Below, piece after piece: positions 8,058-15,986 of a stretch of DNA of 64,000 nt; position 1 is the first letter of the stretch, and every line of letters starts with the position of its first letter. Both the position numbers and the translations under genes were made by a program. Source of the stretch: Variovorax sp. Root473 (GTDB lineage Bacteria > Pseudomonadota > Gammaproteobacteria > Burkholderiales > Burkholderiaceae_C); the NCBI RefSeq assembly GCF_001426505.1, contig NZ_LMEV01000017.1, positions 1,064,691 to 1,128,690 of the forward strand, written 5' to 3'. The notes under the pieces are model-generated. The model searched no databases. It was not told where the DNA came from and was given only the letters and a program-made list of their open reading frames with translations.

Positions 8058-9935
8058 TCAGGTGCCGACGATACCGCCGTCGCGCCGGCGGATCGCCAGC
8101 GTGGCCGAGCGCGGTCGCGCGCTGCCGGGTGCCGTGCCATCGGGCCAGGCGCTGTTGTGTGTCGCGTCGCCGTCGTCGCGCGATTCGCCCGGGTGCTGGA
8201 TGTTGACGAACAGCGTGCGCCGGTCGGGCGTGACGACGCAGCCGGTGATCTCGCTGCCGTTGGGCCCGGTTAGAAAGCGCTGGATGCGGCCCGTGGCCGG
8301 ATCGGCGCACAGCATCTGGTTGTTGCCGAGTGCGGCATAGGGCGGCTTGCCGATGGCCTGGCCGCTCATGTCGGTCTGGATCCACAGCAGCCCGCCGCTG
8401 TCGAAGTGCAGGCCGTCGGGGCAACCGAAGGCGTCGGCGTGCTCGCCCGGGTAGCGCGTGCCGGCGCCGGGCTGCGCGGGGTCGCCTGCGAGCGCGTAGT
8501 GGTCCCAGGCGAAGGCAGTGCTCGCCGCGTCGCCGCCGTCCTCGCGCCAGCGCAGGATGCCGCCGAAGAAGTTGGGCGCGCGCGGATTGGCGGCATCCGC
8601 GCCGGGCTTGCCGAGGTCGCCGCGCTGCGTGTTGTTGGTGAGCGTGACGTACACCTCGCCGCTGTGCGGATGCACGGCGATCCATTCGGGCCGGTCCATC
8701 TTCGTGCCGCCGACGATGTCACCTGCCAGCCGCGCGTGGATCAGCACCTCGGCCTGATCGGCGAAGCCGCTCGCGGCGTCGATGCCGTGGCGTCCGTGCA
8801 CGAGCTCGAGCCAGCGTCCGCGCCCGTCGGCATCGAAGCGCGCGACATGCAGCGTGCCCTCGTCGAGCAGGTGCAGGTTGGCGGCGCGCGCGGCGGCATC
8901 GGTGCCAGGGCGCACGGTGTCGCGGCTCACGAACTTGTAGATGTATTCGAAGCGCGCGTCGTCGCCCATGTAGACCACCACGCGGCCGTCTTTCGCCACG
9001 GTGCAGGTCGCGCTTTCCTGCCGCTTGCGGCCGAGCGCGGTGCGCTTGACGGGCGTGGATTCGGGGTCGAACGGATCGATCTCGACCACCCAGCCGAAAC
9101 GGTGCGGCTCGTTCGGATGGCGGCTCAGGTCGAAGCGTTCGTCGAAGCGCCAGTACTCGACCCACTGCGCGCCGGGCACGGTGCCGTAGCGGCGTTGTGC
9201 GGGTGTCGCGTTCTTCGCGGCCTCTTTGGGTCCACCGAAATAGCCGTGGAAGTTTTCCTCGCACGTCAGGTAGGTGCCCCAGGGCGTGACGCCCATCGCG
9301 CAGTTGGCAAAGGTGCCGAAGACGGTGGTGCCCGTCGGGTCGGCGGCGGTGCGCATCAGCGGCGTGCCCGCAGCGGGGCCGGCGATGCGCATCGGCGTGC
9401 GGCCGTGCACGCGGCGCGCGTAGGGCGAGGGCAGCACCTGGCGCCAGCCTTCAGGGGTGCGGCGGACCTCGATGATCGACACGCCCATCGCATGCAGGGA
9501 CTTGTGGACCTTCTCGGCATTCCAGGCCTTCGCGCCGTCGGTGTGCAGCAGTTGCTCGTCGGTGTACTCGTGGTTCATCACCAGCAGGCCGCGCTCGCCG
9601 CGTACATCGAGCGCGAAGAAGTGCATGCCGTCGTGGTGCATGCCCGCCTGCAGGGCCTGCTCATCGGCGCTGTTGCCGGCGTCGGGCGCGAAGGCCGGCA
9701 TGCGGCCCGCAATGCCCGTGGGCGCGCCCCACGGGTAGAGCATCTGCCACTCGTATTCGGGCGGCACGACCACGGCGTCGCGCTGCGAAATGGGCACGCT
9801 GGTGAAGAAGCTTGAGGGAGTCGTCGTGCCTCTGGAAGGCGGCAACTGCGACCGCGCACAGCCCTGGCCGAACAGCGCGACCACGGCGGCGGTCGCACCC
9901 GATTGCAGAAGAAAGTGGCGACGGTCCAGAGACAT
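8058..9935 (-). CDS. phoX: PhoX-family alkaline phosphatase (Tat-exported)
   Basis: A 625-residue protein of the PhoX/DUF839 family. The N-terminus carries a twin-arginine signal (RRHFLLQSGATAAVVALFG), so it is exported folded by the Tat system. Conserved blocks include MNHEYTDEQLLH, NCAMGVTPWGTYLTCEENFHGYF, RFGWVVEIDPFDP, YMGDDARFEYIYKFVS and the C-terminal CPDGLHFDSGGLLWIQTDMSG and FVNIQHPGE. Family enzymes hydrolyse phosphate esters in the periplasm with iron and calcium cofactors. No convincing Pho box is visible in the 104 bp between it and the divergent crotonase gene. Confidence 0.9.
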   Translation of the reverse strand: MSLDRRHFLLQSGATAAVVALFGQGCARSQLPPSRGTTTPSSFFTSVPISQRDAVVVPPEYEWQMLYPWGAPTGIAGRMPAFAPDAGNSADEQALQAGMHHDGMHFFALDVRGERGLLVMNHEYTDEQLLHTDGAKAWNAEKVHKSLHAMGVSIIEVRRTPEGWRQVLPSPYARRVHGRTPMRIAGPAAGTPLMRTAADPTGTTVFGTFANCAMGVTPWGTYLTCEENFHGYFGGPKEAAKNATPAQRRYGTVPGAQWVEYWRFDERFDLSRHPNEPHRFGWVVEIDPFDPESTPVKRTALGRKRQESATCTVAKDGRVVVYMGDDARFEYIYKFVSRDTVRPGTDAAARAANLHLLDEGTLHVARFDADGRGRWLELVHGRHGIDAASGFADQAEVLIHARLAGDIVGGTKMDRPEWIAVHPHSGEVYVTLTNNTQRGDLGKPGADAANPRAPNFFGGILRWREDGGDAASTAFAWDHYALAGDPAQPGAGTRYPGEHADAFGCPDGLHFDSGGLLWIQTDMSGQAIGKPPYAALGNNQMLCADPATGRIQRFLTGPNGSEITGCVVTPDRRTLFVNIQHPGESRDDGDATHNSAWPDGTAPGSARPRSATLAIRRRDGGIVGT

Positions 9936-10039
9936 GGCGAGGGAACGGAGGTGTTGGGTCGGCGACAGCTCGCATCATCGCCCAGCAGCCTGCCCGCGCG
10001 ATACTGGGCCGATACCCGCACATCGACAGGAGACATGCA

Positions 10040-10867
10040 ATGAGTGACCGTATCGAATGGACCCGCCACGCCGACGGCGTGGTGGAACTGCAGCTGGCGC
10101 GCGCCGACAAGATGAACGCGCTGGACCCCGCGATGTTCGACGCGCTGGTCGAAGCCGGCGAGGCGTTGCGCGACGACCGGAACGTGCGCGCGGTGGTCAT
10201 CTCGGGCCGCGGCAAAGCCTTCTGCGCGGGGCTCGACATGGCGTCGTTCGAGCGCATGGGGCAGGGCGCGGCCAGCGACGTGCTGGGCGCGGCGGCCGGC
10301 GGCACCGATCTCGTTGCACGCACCCATGGCATTGCGAATGCCGCGCAGCAGGTGGCGATGGTGTGGCGCGAAGTGCCGGTGCCGGTCATTGCGGCGGTGC
10401 ACGGCGTGGCCTTCGGCGGCGGGCTTCAGGTGGCGCTGGGCGCCGACATCCGGCTCGTGGCCGCCGACACGAAGCTGTCGGTGATGGAGATCAAGTGGGG
10501 CCTCGTGCCCGACATGGCGGGCATGGTGCTGATGCGCGAACTGGCGCGCACCGACGTCGTGCGCGAACTCACGTTCACCGGCCGCATCTTCTTGGGCGAG
10601 GAGGCCGTGCGCCTGGGCCTGGCCACGCGCGTGGCCGCCGACCCGCTGGCCGAGGCGCTGCAGATGGCGCACGAGATTGCGGGCAAGAGCCCCGACGCGA
10701 TCCGCGCCGGCAAGCGGCTGCTGAACGCCTCGCTCGCGCACAGCGCCGCCGAGCTGCTGATCGCCGAGTCGGTCGAGCAGCAGGCGCTGATCGGCAGCCC
10801 CAACCAGGTCGAGGCCGTGAAGGCCAACATCGAGCGGCGGGCGCCGCAGTTCAGCGCGCCGGCCTGA
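10040..10867 (+). CDS. Enoyl-CoA hydratase/isomerase (crotonase) family protein
   Basis: A 275-residue crotonase. Oxyanion-hole blocks are visible: SGRGKAFCAGLDMASF (about residues 55-70) and HGVAFGGGLQVALGADIRL (about 120-138), followed by MEIKWGLVPDMAG. The segment carrying the second catalytic acid in hydratases reads KWGLVPDMAG, giving no clear hydratase glutamate, so isomerase or another crotonase reaction is possible. The ATG at 10040 has an AGGAG upstream. It is divergent from phoX. A 10-bp stem hairpin follows 28 bp after the stop. Confidence 0.87.
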   Translation: MSDRIEWTRHADGVVELQLARADKMNALDPAMFDALVEAGEALRDDRNVRAVVISGRGKAFCAGLDMASFERMGQGAASDVLGAAAGGTDLVARTHGIANAAQQVAMVWREVPVPVIAAVHGVAFGGGLQVALGADIRLVAADTKLSVMEIKWGLVPDMAGMVLMRELARTDVVRELTFTGRIFLGEEAVRLGLATRVAADPLAEALQMAHEIAGKSPDAIRAGKRLLNASLAHSAAELLIAESVEQQALIGSPNQVEAVKANIERRAPQFSAPA

Positions 10868-11183
10868 ACTTTTTTCTTCTCGTTTTCTTGCATTCCTCGC
10901 GGTGCAGACACCGCGAGGCGCAGCTGTTGGCGCGCCCGTTTCGGCCGGCCGAAGGGGCGATTGCAACATTTCGTATGCCAAAAATCGTACACAAAGCACG
11001 CCATTCGTGTCTTTGTGTAAGAATTAAGTAGTTGTTTTCCCGCGTAATTTGGCGGAATTGACCGCACTTTGTGTGCAGAAGGTCACGTCTTGCCGTATGC
11101 CCGCGGTCGGGAAAATGACTATCGGGGTCACACTCGAAAACAATTAATCAACTCCTTGGCTTTGGCTGGCGACGGCGTTCCGC
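10868..11183. other. Gene-free, AT-richer interval with a strong hairpin
   Basis: This 316-bp stretch has no supportable gene. Positions 10895-10904 and 10909-10918 form a perfect 10-bp stem with a 4-base loop; there is no T-run on either side in the expected place, so it is at best a Rho-type or weak end of the crotonase transcript. A second palindrome, TTCGGCCGGCCGAA, follows near 10940. From about 10965 to 11160 the DNA is clearly richer in A and T than anything around it. Confidence 0.5.
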
Positions 11184-11498
11184 ATGTCGACGAATACGTT
11201 TTCTTGCAATCTCAGCGTGCCCATCCTCGTGGGCGAGGACCGCTACAAGTACGTCCCGATCGTGGGCGTGTTTCGCAGCATCCCCATCGAGCAGGTCGAT
11301 GAGTGGGTGATGCACCCCGACGGCCGTCCGCGCAGCGATCGCGAACTCGCGGCCGAAGTGCTGGTCGAAATCCGCAAGCCGCTCGGCACCAGCGGCCACA
11401 CGGCGCCGAATGCCTTCGACGTCGCCGACATCCTGCAGCTCGACCGCGCAGCGGCCATCGTGGTGTCGACCTTTCTCGCGGCGCTGCCGCGGGTCTGA
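11184..11498 (+). CDS. Small protein of unknown function (104 aa)
   Basis: A 104-residue open frame with normal codon use for this genome. I recognise no family. The layout (beta-rich N-terminus, DEWVMHPDGRPRSDRELAAEVLVEI in the middle, C-terminal helix LQLDRAAAIVVSTFLAALPRV) is faintly like phage tail-assembly chaperones, but no phage genes are nearby. The start has no good ribosome binding site. It sits just after an AT-rich interval, consistent with acquired DNA. It converges on the flavin enzyme gene at 11529. Confidence 0.5.
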   Translation: MSTNTFSCNLSVPILVGEDRYKYVPIVGVFRSIPIEQVDEWVMHPDGRPRSDRELAAEVLVEIRKPLGTSGHTAPNAFDVADILQLDRAAAIVVSTFLAALPRV

Positions 11499-11528
11499 AC
11501 ACCGCCTCGCTTTTTCTCTCTTTCCGAC

Positions 11529-12815
11529 TCAGGACGCGATGGCGCCGACGGCCCAGTAAAAGGTCGGCCGCGCGCCATTGAGCAGGTGGTCGCCGACCAC
11601 GCGCCCCTTGTAGATCGTCGGGTTGTGTGATGCCAGCGTGCGCGCATTACGCCAGTGCCGGTCGAGCCGACGGTCTTCCTGCAAGGCCGAGGCGCCACCG
11701 ATGTCGAACAGCCGCGTGCCCGCCTGCAGCACCGCATCGACGATGCCGGCCTGCGCCTTGGCGGTGTTCAGCTCCACCTCGAACAGCAGCTGCTCGGGCA
11801 CGGGCTCGCCGCGCTGCAGGTGGCGATCGACTTCGCCGAGCCCTCGCGCCACCGCCTGCACGGTCGACGCGGCCACGAAGGCCGTGCTCGCGAGCTGGCC
11901 GATCACCTGCTGCACCAATGGATCTTCACGCGGCGTGGCGCCGCTGCCGTGGCTGTACACGCGCTTGCGCGGCTGCACGAAGGCCACGGCATCGCGCACG
12001 ATGGCGCGCGCAATGCCTGCCAGCGTGGCCAGGTGCGTGAGCTGGAAGTGCGCGGTGAGCGGTGTCGGCTGGTCGCGCACGTACAGCAGCACGTGCTCGG
12101 GCTTCACGCGCACCTGGCGAAAGCGCGTCGTGCCCGATGCGCTCAGGCGCTGGCCGAAGCCGCGCCAATCGTCCACGCGCTCGACGCCCGCCGCTTCAGC
12201 GGGCACGAGGGCGATCACGCGGTCGCTGCTGCCGTCGTCGTTCAGGCGCTGGGCCGCGACCGAGATCCAGTCGGCGTAGAGCGTGCCGGTGCTGTAGAAC
12301 TTGTCGCCGTCCAGCCGCCACGCATCGGCGCTGTCGTTCGTGTCGCGCGTGAGCGTGGTCTGCAGCGCGCCGATCTCGCCTTCGCCCAGCTCGGTCGTGG
12401 CATTGCCGAAGATCACGCCGTCGGCTGCGAGGCGCATCCACGGGCCGTGCAAGGCGGGGTCGATCTCGGCGAACAGGCGCTCGATGAAGCCGAAGTGCGC
12501 GCGAAGAATCTGCGGCAGGTTGGAGTCGGCCTCGCCGAGTTCGATCAGCAGGTCGTACAGCTGCTCGACCGACGCGCCCAGGCCGCCGTGCGCGAGCGGC
12601 ACGCGCAGCGCACCGAAGCGAGCGGCCTTGAGCCAGGCCACCGGCGCGTAGGCCAGTTCGCGCGCGTGCTCGCGCTGCGCGCCGTGCTCGGCGATGCGGT
12701 CGAAGACAGGGCGGAAGCGCTCGACCAGTTGCTGCGAAGAGGGCGCGAGCGTGGACGAACGGGTGGTTGCCGACGGCGCGGCAGGGCGCGTCGGCGTGTC
12801 GTGAAGGGATGCCAT
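11529..12815 (-). CDS. SfnB/DszC-like acyl-CoA-dehydrogenase-fold flavin enzyme
   Basis: A 428-residue protein of the acyl-CoA-dehydrogenase superfamily. Visible features: APVAWLKAARFGALRVPLAHGGLG (N-terminal helical domain), GVIFGNATTELGEGEIG and FYSTGTLYADWISVAA (flavin-binding beta domain, about 130-190), and the C-terminal NARTLASHNPTIYKGRVVGDHLLNG, which is typical of SfnB/DszC-type flavin monooxygenases rather than true dehydrogenases. Such enzymes act in organosulfur use and need a separate flavin reductase, which is not in this window. It stands alone. Substrate unknown. Confidence 0.85.
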   Translation of the reverse strand: MASLHDTPTRPAAPSATTRSSTLAPSSQQLVERFRPVFDRIAEHGAQREHARELAYAPVAWLKAARFGALRVPLAHGGLGASVEQLYDLLIELGEADSNLPQILRAHFGFIERLFAEIDPALHGPWMRLAADGVIFGNATTELGEGEIGALQTTLTRDTNDSADAWRLDGDKFYSTGTLYADWISVAAQRLNDDGSSDRVIALVPAEAAGVERVDDWRGFGQRLSASGTTRFRQVRVKPEHVLLYVRDQPTPLTAHFQLTHLATLAGIARAIVRDAVAFVQPRKRVYSHGSGATPREDPLVQQVIGQLASTAFVAASTVQAVARGLGEVDRHLQRGEPVPEQLLFEVELNTAKAQAGIVDAVLQAGTRLFDIGGASALQEDRRLDRHWRNARTLASHNPTIYKGRVVGDHLLNGARPTFYWAVGAIAS

Positions 12816-12954
12816 GGCGAGCCGGGCGGCCCCGAGGGCGCGCCGGAAAAGAGCGATACAGGCGTGGGACTGTGCCCGCGCGATGCCCTCGGGGGGAAAT
12901 ACGCTTTTCGTGTTTTCTTATGCGCGGCCGGGTGAACGCGCACTGGACCGCGAC

Positions 12955-13356
12955 TCAGACCGCCTTGACCTCGAAGTACGCCTCGTCCGTGTCGCCCAGG
13001 TCGCGAAAGCCTGCCTTGCGCGCGGCGTCATAGGCCTTGATCCAGCGCGCGGCCAGGGCGATTTCGGTCTTGGTGAGGTCGGTGTCGCTCGATTCGCTGG
13101 CGTTCTGGAAGGCACGCATCACCGGCAGCACGTCGGCGCCGAGTTGCTTCTCGAGTTCGCGCCGGAAGCGTTGTTCCGCGACCCTGACCGCGTCGGCCGG
13201 CGAGTGGGGATAGTCGACCAGCTTGGCGCAGAAGGCTTCGCGCGGCTCGTCTTCTTCGGATGCTTCAGATGGGGCCACAGGCGCGGGCTCGTGAAAGTGA
13301 AAGACGGTGGGAGGCGGCGTTGTCGCCCGAGGGAAGAAGAGTTCAGCTTGGGTCAT
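12955..13356 (-). CDS. Unknown 133-aa protein, probably LexA-regulated
   Basis: A 133-residue soluble protein that I do not recognise. The N-terminal 45 residues are Pro/Glu-rich and probably disordered; the rest (ADAVRVAEQRFRRELEKQLG, then DLTKTEIALAARWIKAYDAARKAGF) looks all-helical. No catalytic motif is evident. A perfect 20-bp LexA operator (13411-13430) ends 54 bp upstream of the start codon, and a plausible promoter (TTGAAT, 16 bp, TACATT on this strand) has its -10 element inside the operator. This predicts induction by DNA damage. The ribosome binding site (GGTGAA) is weak. Confidence 0.65.
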   Translation of the reverse strand: MTQAELFFPRATTPPPTVFHFHEPAPVAPSEASEEDEPREAFCAKLVDYPHSPADAVRVAEQRFRRELEKQLGADVLPVMRAFQNASESSDTDLTKTEIALAARWIKAYDAARKAGFRDLGDTDEAYFEVKAV

Positions 13357-13410
13357 GGTTCACCACGCGTTGGACTGGGATGCGTTCTTCGGCATGTGAT
13401 TCCTTAAGAA

Positions 13411-13430
13411 TACTGTTCAAATGTACAGTA
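13411..13430. promoter_or_regulatory. LexA (SOS) box
   Basis: The 20-bp sequence TACTGTTCAAATGTACAGTA fits the gamma/betaproteobacterial LexA consensus exactly at its conserved ends (TACTGT, 8 bases, ACAGTA) and is nearly palindromic. It lies between the 133-aa gene on the minus strand (54 bp away) and the 164-aa gene on the plus strand (109 bp away). Distance and the overlapping promoter favour the minus-strand gene; control of both is possible. Confidence 0.8.
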
Positions 13431-13539
13431 TTGAATCAACAATTCAAAAGGCGAAGGGCAGGCCTGTGCGCTGCAAACCCTCTGCTCTAATGGCGCCTCG
13501 CCGGGGAGGGCCCAGGTTTTTTTCGCAGAGGAAGGCGAC

Positions 13540-14034
13540 ATGCAGATGGATGGGATGACTGTCCTTGCGGGCGTCGGCGCGATCGTCCTTCAAGGGCTGT
13601 CCTTGTGGTTCATCTACCGGGTCTGGAAGAAGCTTCGCACGCCCAGGACGCCCCGTGCGGGCGCTGTGCCGCTCGCGATCAAGGGCGGCGTGGTTCCCGT
13701 TGTGGCCACGTTCACCGGTCTGCGTGGACTGCCGTGGGTGGCGCTGACGACCAACAGCCTGAATCCTGTCTTCCGCATCGAAAGCGAGCAGTTGGTGTAC
13801 CGCGTGCTGCGTCAGCGTCAGCGGCCCTTTGCCGACATCCGCCGGGTCGATGTGCGCGAGGCCTATGGCACCTTCAACCTGATCTTCGAGTTCCGCGACG
13901 CACGGCGCACCTTCGTGGCCAATGTGGGCACCGCGGCGCGCGGGGCACAGGCGTTGTCGTTGTTGCCGCAGGGCGTGCCGCTCTCGGAGCGCGCGCGCGA
14001 GGCGTTGTTGCCGGCGGTGGCGATGCGGGCCTGA
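13540..14034 (+). CDS. Membrane-anchored protein with PH-like domain (164 aa), unknown
   Basis: A 164-residue protein with one N-terminal membrane helix (VLAGVGAIVLQGLSLWFIYRVW), a basic stop-transfer segment (KKLRTPRTPR) and a cytoplasmic beta-rich part. The pattern LVYRVLRQRQRPFADIRRVDVREAYGTFNLIFEFRDARRTFVANV resembles bacterial PH-like domains. No function is known to me. The ATG has an AGGAAGG ribosome binding site. It is divergent from the LexA-box gene and followed 46 bp later by a small secreted protein gene. Confidence 0.7.
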   Translation: MQMDGMTVLAGVGAIVLQGLSLWFIYRVWKKLRTPRTPRAGAVPLAIKGGVVPVVATFTGLRGLPWVALTTNSLNPVFRIESEQLVYRVLRQRQRPFADIRRVDVREAYGTFNLIFEFRDARRTFVANVGTAARGAQALSLLPQGVPLSERAREALLPAVAMRA

Positions 14035-14080
14035 GGGTGAACACCCTGTGGCAGGGCATGTGCGTCGCTACCATCGCACC

Positions 14081-14620
14081 ATGCGCCTCATCACTCTCGC
14101 CAGCCTTCTCCTGATCGCCTGCGGCATGGCCCAGGCACAGCAGGTCTACCGATGCGGCAACCAGTACAGCGGTGAGCCGTGCGCAAGCGGGGCAGGCCGT
14201 GTGGTCGATGTGTCGCCGCCGGTGCGCAACCTCGATGCAGCAGGTGCTTCGCAGGTGTTTCTTTGCGTGAGCAACAGCGGCGGACGGTTCTGGTCGCCGA
14301 ACCACTGTCGCGAGCGGGGCGCGCTGGTCGAGCGCATCGAGCCGGTTCCGGGCGGACTGCCGTGGGACCAGCAGGTGGAGATTGCCGATCAGCAAACCCG
14401 GCGTGGCCATGCGGTCCAGCAACAGGCCGCGCAGCAACGCGGTGCGACCTCGCCGGGCGTGACGGGGAGCAATGGCGACACCTCGCGCTGCGCGCACTTC
14501 AATGAGCGGGTGGCTTACTACGACCGCCTGGCGCGACAGCCGCAAAGTGGCGCGACCCAATCGTGGATCGCCGAGCAGCGCAAAGAAGCGCGCGACCAGC
14601 AGTTCAGGGCGAGGTGCTGA
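14081..14620 (+). CDS. Exported cysteine-containing protein (DUF4124-like start)
   Basis: A 179-residue protein with a signal peptide (MRLITLASLLLIACGMAQA). The mature N-terminus QQVYRCGNQYSGEPCASG is close to the DUF4124 pattern (VYRC, then a Y/S-x-x-PC motif). The C-terminal part has further cysteines (CVSN, NHCRERG, SRCAHF and a final C), suggesting disulfides in the periplasm. Function unknown. It probably follows the membrane protein gene in one transcript. The DNA beyond its stop holds no gene until the IS remnant and tRNA-Arg. Confidence 0.75.
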   Translation: MRLITLASLLLIACGMAQAQQVYRCGNQYSGEPCASGAGRVVDVSPPVRNLDAAGASQVFLCVSNSGGRFWSPNHCRERGALVERIEPVPGGLPWDQQVEIADQQTRRGHAVQQQAAQQRGATSPGVTGSNGDTSRCAHFNERVAYYDRLARQPQSGATQSWIAEQRKEARDQQFRARC

Positions 14621-14796
14621 GGGCATCGTCGACGTCGTGGAACCCGCTGCGACCGGCCCTTGCTGTACCGGTGGGCGGCTGACGCGCGCGCCTTGACCCT
14701 GCATTCCCTTGGCCCGAAGGCACGCGGGATGCGCGAGGGTCGCCGGGCAGGAGGCCACCAGCCCTGGCGCGGTGGGCGTCCGACCTTGCCTCTAGT

Positions 14797-14925
14797 GAAT
14801 CGCCTCGGGGTTTTCTAGACATCTCTGAGCCTCAAACCTGAGGCCCAATGGGAGGTGCCATCAGTAAGCAGACCCCGGATTCGAGGCCGCAGCAGTCAAG
14901 CAGATCACCGATGCGGCCACCTGCG
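14797..14925 (+). mobile_element. Remnant of the left end of an IS3-family element
   Basis: From 14797 the sequence begins TGAATCGCCTCGGGGTTTT, which has the shape of an IS3-family terminal inverted repeat, and 60 bases later a frame with a damaged start and one frameshift reads ISKQT then FEAAAVKQITDA, matching the usual beginning of IS3 OrfA (a KQ start and an AVKQITD helix). No other transposase sequence follows and no right end is seen. This is an inference from remembered IS3 patterns. It lies about 100 bp from tRNA-Arg, a common site for insertions and losses. Confidence 0.45.
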
Positions 14926-15028
14926 CCCAGCGCATGCATTTCGGTCAGATGGAAGCGGCCGACGCCAATCGTCTGGAGGCCCGGTCGATTGATCGGTTGG
15001 AGAAATCCGCCGTGGTTAGAGACGAAAT

Positions 15029-15105
15029 TGGCCTGCCCGGAGGGGATCGAACCCCCGACAACCTGCTTAGAAGGCAGGTGCTCTATCCAACTGAGCTACG
15101 GGCAG
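15029..15105 (-). tRNA. tRNA-Arg (anticodon TCT)
   Basis: A 77-base cloverleaf on the minus strand: acceptor arm CTGCCCG/CGGGCAG, D arm GCTC...GAGC, anticodon stem CCTGC/GCAGG with loop CTTCTAA, T arm with TTCGATC, and an encoded CCA end (15029-15031). The anticodon TCT is at 15069-15071, decoding AGA/AGG arginine codons. Confidence 0.96.
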
Positions 15106-15357
15106 ATTCCGGTTGAGCAGAGAAGGCCTGAGCCTTCAGTTCTCGGGACGCATGGAATGCGACAACAGATCCGAAAAATCAGCGGTCTGGATGCTTCTGC
15201 CTCTGACCGGGAAAGCAAGGATTCTACCTACATCCCTCCAGCCACGACCCCTTCGCGGACCGTTGCGCAGGGGGTCCGAGCGCATGTGAGTGGCGCGGCT
15301 GCCAGGGGCGGCCACTGCACCGCCGCGATGAGATGAATTCGCGCGATGGGCGTGCTG

Positions 15358-15543
15358 TCAGGGGTTTTGCGAACGGTATTTCCAGACGGCGTCGTTCACC
15401 GCGCGTTCGGAGGCCAGTTGCTTCTTTCCGCAGGCGCTGCATTGGTAGAAGCGCTGGCTCGAGAAGAGCCGCATCCATGGCCTGCGCTCGATTCGTACGA
15501 GATGCCTGAGGCCGCAAGAACAGCGGGAAAAGTAATTCAGCAT
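15358..15543 (-). CDS. Small zinc-ribbon-like protein (61 aa)
   Basis: A 61-residue open frame between two tRNAs. It has two cysteine pairs, CSC (residues 8-10) and CSAC (about 36-39), separated by a basic aromatic-rich segment RIERRPWMRLFSSQRFYQ, as expected of a small zinc ribbon. The composition is not that of a random high-GC frame. I know no function. It could be a DNA- or RNA-binding regulator or an uncharacterised conserved protein. Confidence 0.5.
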   Translation of the reverse strand: MLNYFSRCSCGLRHLVRIERRPWMRLFSSQRFYQCSACGKKQLASERAVNDAVWKYRSQNP

Positions 15544-15829
15544 CGGAAAAGGGTCCAGGGGTGATGAGGGTTTGCTGCGACGTCCATCCCTGACTCAGCT
15601 CTTCGGCTTTGTAAACGCAACTCAGCTTACTTTGTAAACAAGATCACGATTGGGTCGATTCTGCGTGACCGCCGAGTGTCACGCGGGTAGTCCCGTAAGA
15701 AAAAGGTTGCTATTGCCGTGTAACAACAAGGCAGTGGCGTTGCCTGATGTACGGAAAGCGGTGGGGTGTGCTACGAAACGTCTAAACGGCGCTCGAGGTT
15801 CGTCAGATCGCGACCGCGCCGGAAAGAAA
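15544..15829. other. Gene-free interval with a 10-bp direct repeat
   Basis: No gene is supported here. CTTTGTAAAC occurs twice, at 15607-15616 and 15630-15639, 23 bp start to start (about two helix turns), a spacing often used by DNA-binding proteins. The region leads into the terminator and tRNA-Pro. Confidence 0.4.
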
Positions 15830-15863
15830 AAAGCCTGCAACGACTTTCATCGTTGCAGGCTTT
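15825..15863 (-). terminator. Intrinsic terminator of tRNA-Pro
   Basis: A perfect 14-bp inverted repeat (15830-15843 with 15850-15863, loop of 6). Read on the minus strand it is followed by a T-rich tract (TTTCTTT counted past the stem), 12 bases beyond the end of tRNA-Pro. Confidence 0.85.
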
Positions 15864-15874
15864 CACTTTTCTTT

Positions 15875-15951
<77 letters not shown>

Positions 15952-15986
15952 CCAAGCCTTCGATTCTAGCCCGAATAAGGGGCCAC

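Noticed and set aside
9936-10039. Pho box for phoX
   Set aside because: Only isolated CTGTCG-like half-sites were seen in the spacer; no second element at the right spacing.
10895-10918. Rho-independent terminator after the crotonase gene
   Set aside because: The hairpin is perfect but no T-run follows on either strand, so it was described only as a hairpin.
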